33,393 bases of DNA from Actinomycetota bacterium (GTDB taxonomy: Bacteria > Actinomycetota > Actinomycetes > Streptosporangiales > Streptosporangiaceae): contig JAFAYQ010000033.1 in NCBI GenBank assembly GCA_019240215.1, positions 1 through 33,393 on the forward strand, written 5' to 3'. Every line of letters starts with the position of its first letter. Within the stretch, counting starts at the first letter, position 1. Shown here one piece after another: positions 32,144 to 33,393 of the stretch. Under the pieces are notes generated by a model, which saw only the letters and a list, made by a program, of their open reading frames with translations, searched no databases and was not told the DNA's origin. Position numbers and translations under genes: made by a program.

Positions 32144-33052
32144 CTACTCGGTCTTGTTGAACTCGGCGATGGCGATGGAGACCATGACCAGGCCCATGAT
32201 CGCGACGATGCCGAGGGACAGGCCGAGCGGGACCGTCCAGCCACCCCAGGAGACGCCGGGGGCGAGCTGGTGGAGGGCGGCCGGGCTGATCTTGAGGTGG
32301 CTGAACACCGCGCGGCGCATCGGGTCGACGATGTAGGTGAGCGGGTCGATGCGGGTCAGCACCGTGAGCCAGGCGGGCAGGCCGCTCAGCGGGTACAGCG
32401 CCCCGGACAGGAAGAACAGCGGCATCACGAGCATCTGGGTCAGCGCCATGAACGCCTGGAACTGCTTGATGCGGGCCGCCATCATCACGCCGAACGCGGT
32501 CAGCGTGAACGACAGCAGCAGCAGCTCGCCGATCAGCGTCAGGATCAGCACCGGGTTGTAGGGCACGTTGGCCAGCCCGGCCAGGATCAGCACGACGATG
32601 CCCTGGAAGGTGGCCACGGTGGCGCCGCCCAGGCACTTGCCGAGCACGATCGCGCCCCGGTTGACCGGGGCGACCAGCATCTCCCGGAGGAAGCCGAACT
32701 CCCGGTCCCAGACGATCGAGCCGGCCGAAAAGATCGCGGTGAACAGCACGCCCATCGCGACCACGCCGGGGTAGATGAACGTGCGGAAGCTGATCCCGGC
32801 GGGCAGGCCGTGGCCGGCCAGCGAGCCGAGCCCGGTGCCCAGCACGAACAGGAACAGCACGGGCTGGATGAGCGCCGTGACCGCGCGCAGGCGGTCGGTG
32901 CGGAACCGGATCCACTCGCGGCGCCAGACGATGGCGGCCGCCCGCAGGTCCTGGCGCAGGCCGCGCTCGGGGACCGCGACCCGGATGGTGTCGGTCAGTG
33001 AGACGTCCGCGGCCGGAACCGCGACGTCGGTGGTCGAGGTCGCCATCGTCAT
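32144..33052 (-). CDS. ABC-2 type transporter permease, DrrB-like
   Basis: This 302-residue membrane subunit of an ABC-2 exporter, like the DrrB daunorubicin-resistance permease, has an N-terminal cytoplasmic region (about 60 residues), then LRAVTALIQPVLFLFVLGTGL as first helix and five more. Conserved parts are GISFRTFIYPGVVAMGVLFTAIFSAGSIVWDREFGFLREMLVAPVNRGAIVLGKCLGGA and a C-terminal LPAWLTVLTRIDPLTYIVDPMRRAVF. The first ATG (33052) overlaps the ATPase stop (ATGA), but GGAGG is only two bases before it; ATG 33046 is spaced better. The substrate is unknown (drug, lipid or polyketide). Confidence 0.92.
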   Translation of the reverse strand: MTMATSTTDVAVPAADVSLTDTIRVAVPERGLRQDLRAAAIVWRREWIRFRTDRLRAVTALIQPVLFLFVLGTGLGSLAGHGLPAGISFRTFIYPGVVAMGVLFTAIFSAGSIVWDREFGFLREMLVAPVNRGAIVLGKCLGGATVATFQGIVVLILAGLANVPYNPVLILTLIGELLLLSFTLTAFGVMMAARIKQFQAFMALTQMLVMPLFFLSGALYPLSGLPAWLTVLTRIDPLTYIVDPMRRAVFSHLKISPAALHQLAPGVSWGGWTVPLGLSLGIVAIMGLVMVSIAIAEFNKTE

Positions 33053-33393
33053 CTCCTCCCGCCGGCCCGGAACCGCTGGACCATGGCCCGGTTGGCGTCG
33101 GCGCTGGTGGCTTCGGTGTCGCGGATGGTCCGGCCGGTGTAGGACATGAACACGTCATCCAGCGAGGGCCGGGCCACGCTGACCGAGCGGATCGAGACCC
33201 CCAGCTCGGCGAACAACCGGGGGACGAACTGCTCACCCGACTCGACCGAGAACGTGACCAGCCCCTCGTGCACCGCCGCCTCGAGGCCGAACCGGTCGGC
33301 CAGCTCGGCGATGGCGGCCTGGTCGTCGCTGGTGCTGATCTGCACCCGGTCCTTGCCCACGCTGGCCTTGAGCGCCTCGGGGGTGTCGATGGC
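33049..33393 (-). CDS. ABC transporter ATP-binding protein, DrrA-like, C-terminal part
   Basis: The last 114 residues of an ABC-2 exporter ATPase run in from the window edge; Walker motifs lie outside. The visible part, starting IDTPEALKASVGKDRVQIS, is the DrrA-type C-terminal domain. It ends with the typical ISIRSVSVARPSLDDVFMSYTGRTIRD (here SIRSVSVARPSLDDVFM). It is translated just ahead of the DrrB-like permease with overlapping stop and start, forming a two-gene exporter. Confidence 0.88.
   Translation of the reverse strand, partial: AIDTPEALKASVGKDRVQISTSDDQAAIAELADRFGLEAAVHEGLVTFSVESGEQFVPRLFAELGVSIRSVSVARPSLDDVFMSYTGRTIRDTEATSADANRAMVQRFRAGGRR

Overview
This window is a high-GC stretch that looks like the chromosome of an actinomycete, probably a filamentous one. 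The evidence is strong G/C bias at third codon positions, many GTG starts, an InhA-type enoyl reductase, and actinobacteria-restricted families (DUF3090, DUF3099, a SCO1664-like protein, a MSMEG_4193-like phosphomutase, and a PAC2 protein of the ParJ/Rv2125 kind). Genus cannot be fixed from the sequence.

Layout. (1) Positions 1-144 are the 3' end of an IS630-type transposase. It meets the last gene of a peptide-transport operon at a CTAG site. (2) 141-6395, minus strand: a complete Opp/Dpp-type ABC operon, transcribed as binding lipoprotein, OppD-like ATPase, OppF-like ATPase, OppC-like permease, OppB-like permease. A long regulatory gap lies upstream of it. (3) 6997-13187: a small membrane protein, a HAD phosphatase overlapping metH (cobalamin methionine synthase), and a divergent PAC2 gene that has no standard start codon. 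A strong bidirectional terminator follows. (4) 13231-19438, minus strand: a second, paralogous Opp/Dpp operon with the same gene order. (5) 19714-22473, minus strand: an FHA protein, a phosphomutase, a DUF3090 protein and a SCO1664-like protein; divergently, a RecD2-type helicase and a UspA-like protein (22558-25266). (6) fabG and an inhA/fabI-type gene (minus) are divergent from tldD-tldE and a DUF3099 gene (plus). (7) 30202-32143 is about 1.9 kb without a convincing gene. It opens with a probable small RNA of three stem-loops, each with a CCCCCGT loop, plus a complementary G-rich tail. (8) 32144-33393, minus strand: a DrrB-like ABC-2 permease and the end of its ATPase.

How it fits together. 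The two Opp operons probably import peptides or similar solutes. Each has a strong hairpin between the binding-protein gene and the ATPase gene, which would keep binding-protein mRNA in excess. Between and around them are housekeeping genes: methionine synthesis, type II fatty acid synthesis, a helicase, and the TldD/TldE protease. From recalled gene orders, the neighbourhood of the PAC2 and SCO1664-like genes normally also holds mshC (mycothiol ligase), which is not present here; the second Opp operon lies in that position. Several housekeeping genes have a TANNNT -10 box 6-7 bases before the start codon, suggesting leaderless mRNAs. The transporter genes have Shine-Dalgarno sequences. The most novel-looking element is the C-loop RNA at about 30308-30435.
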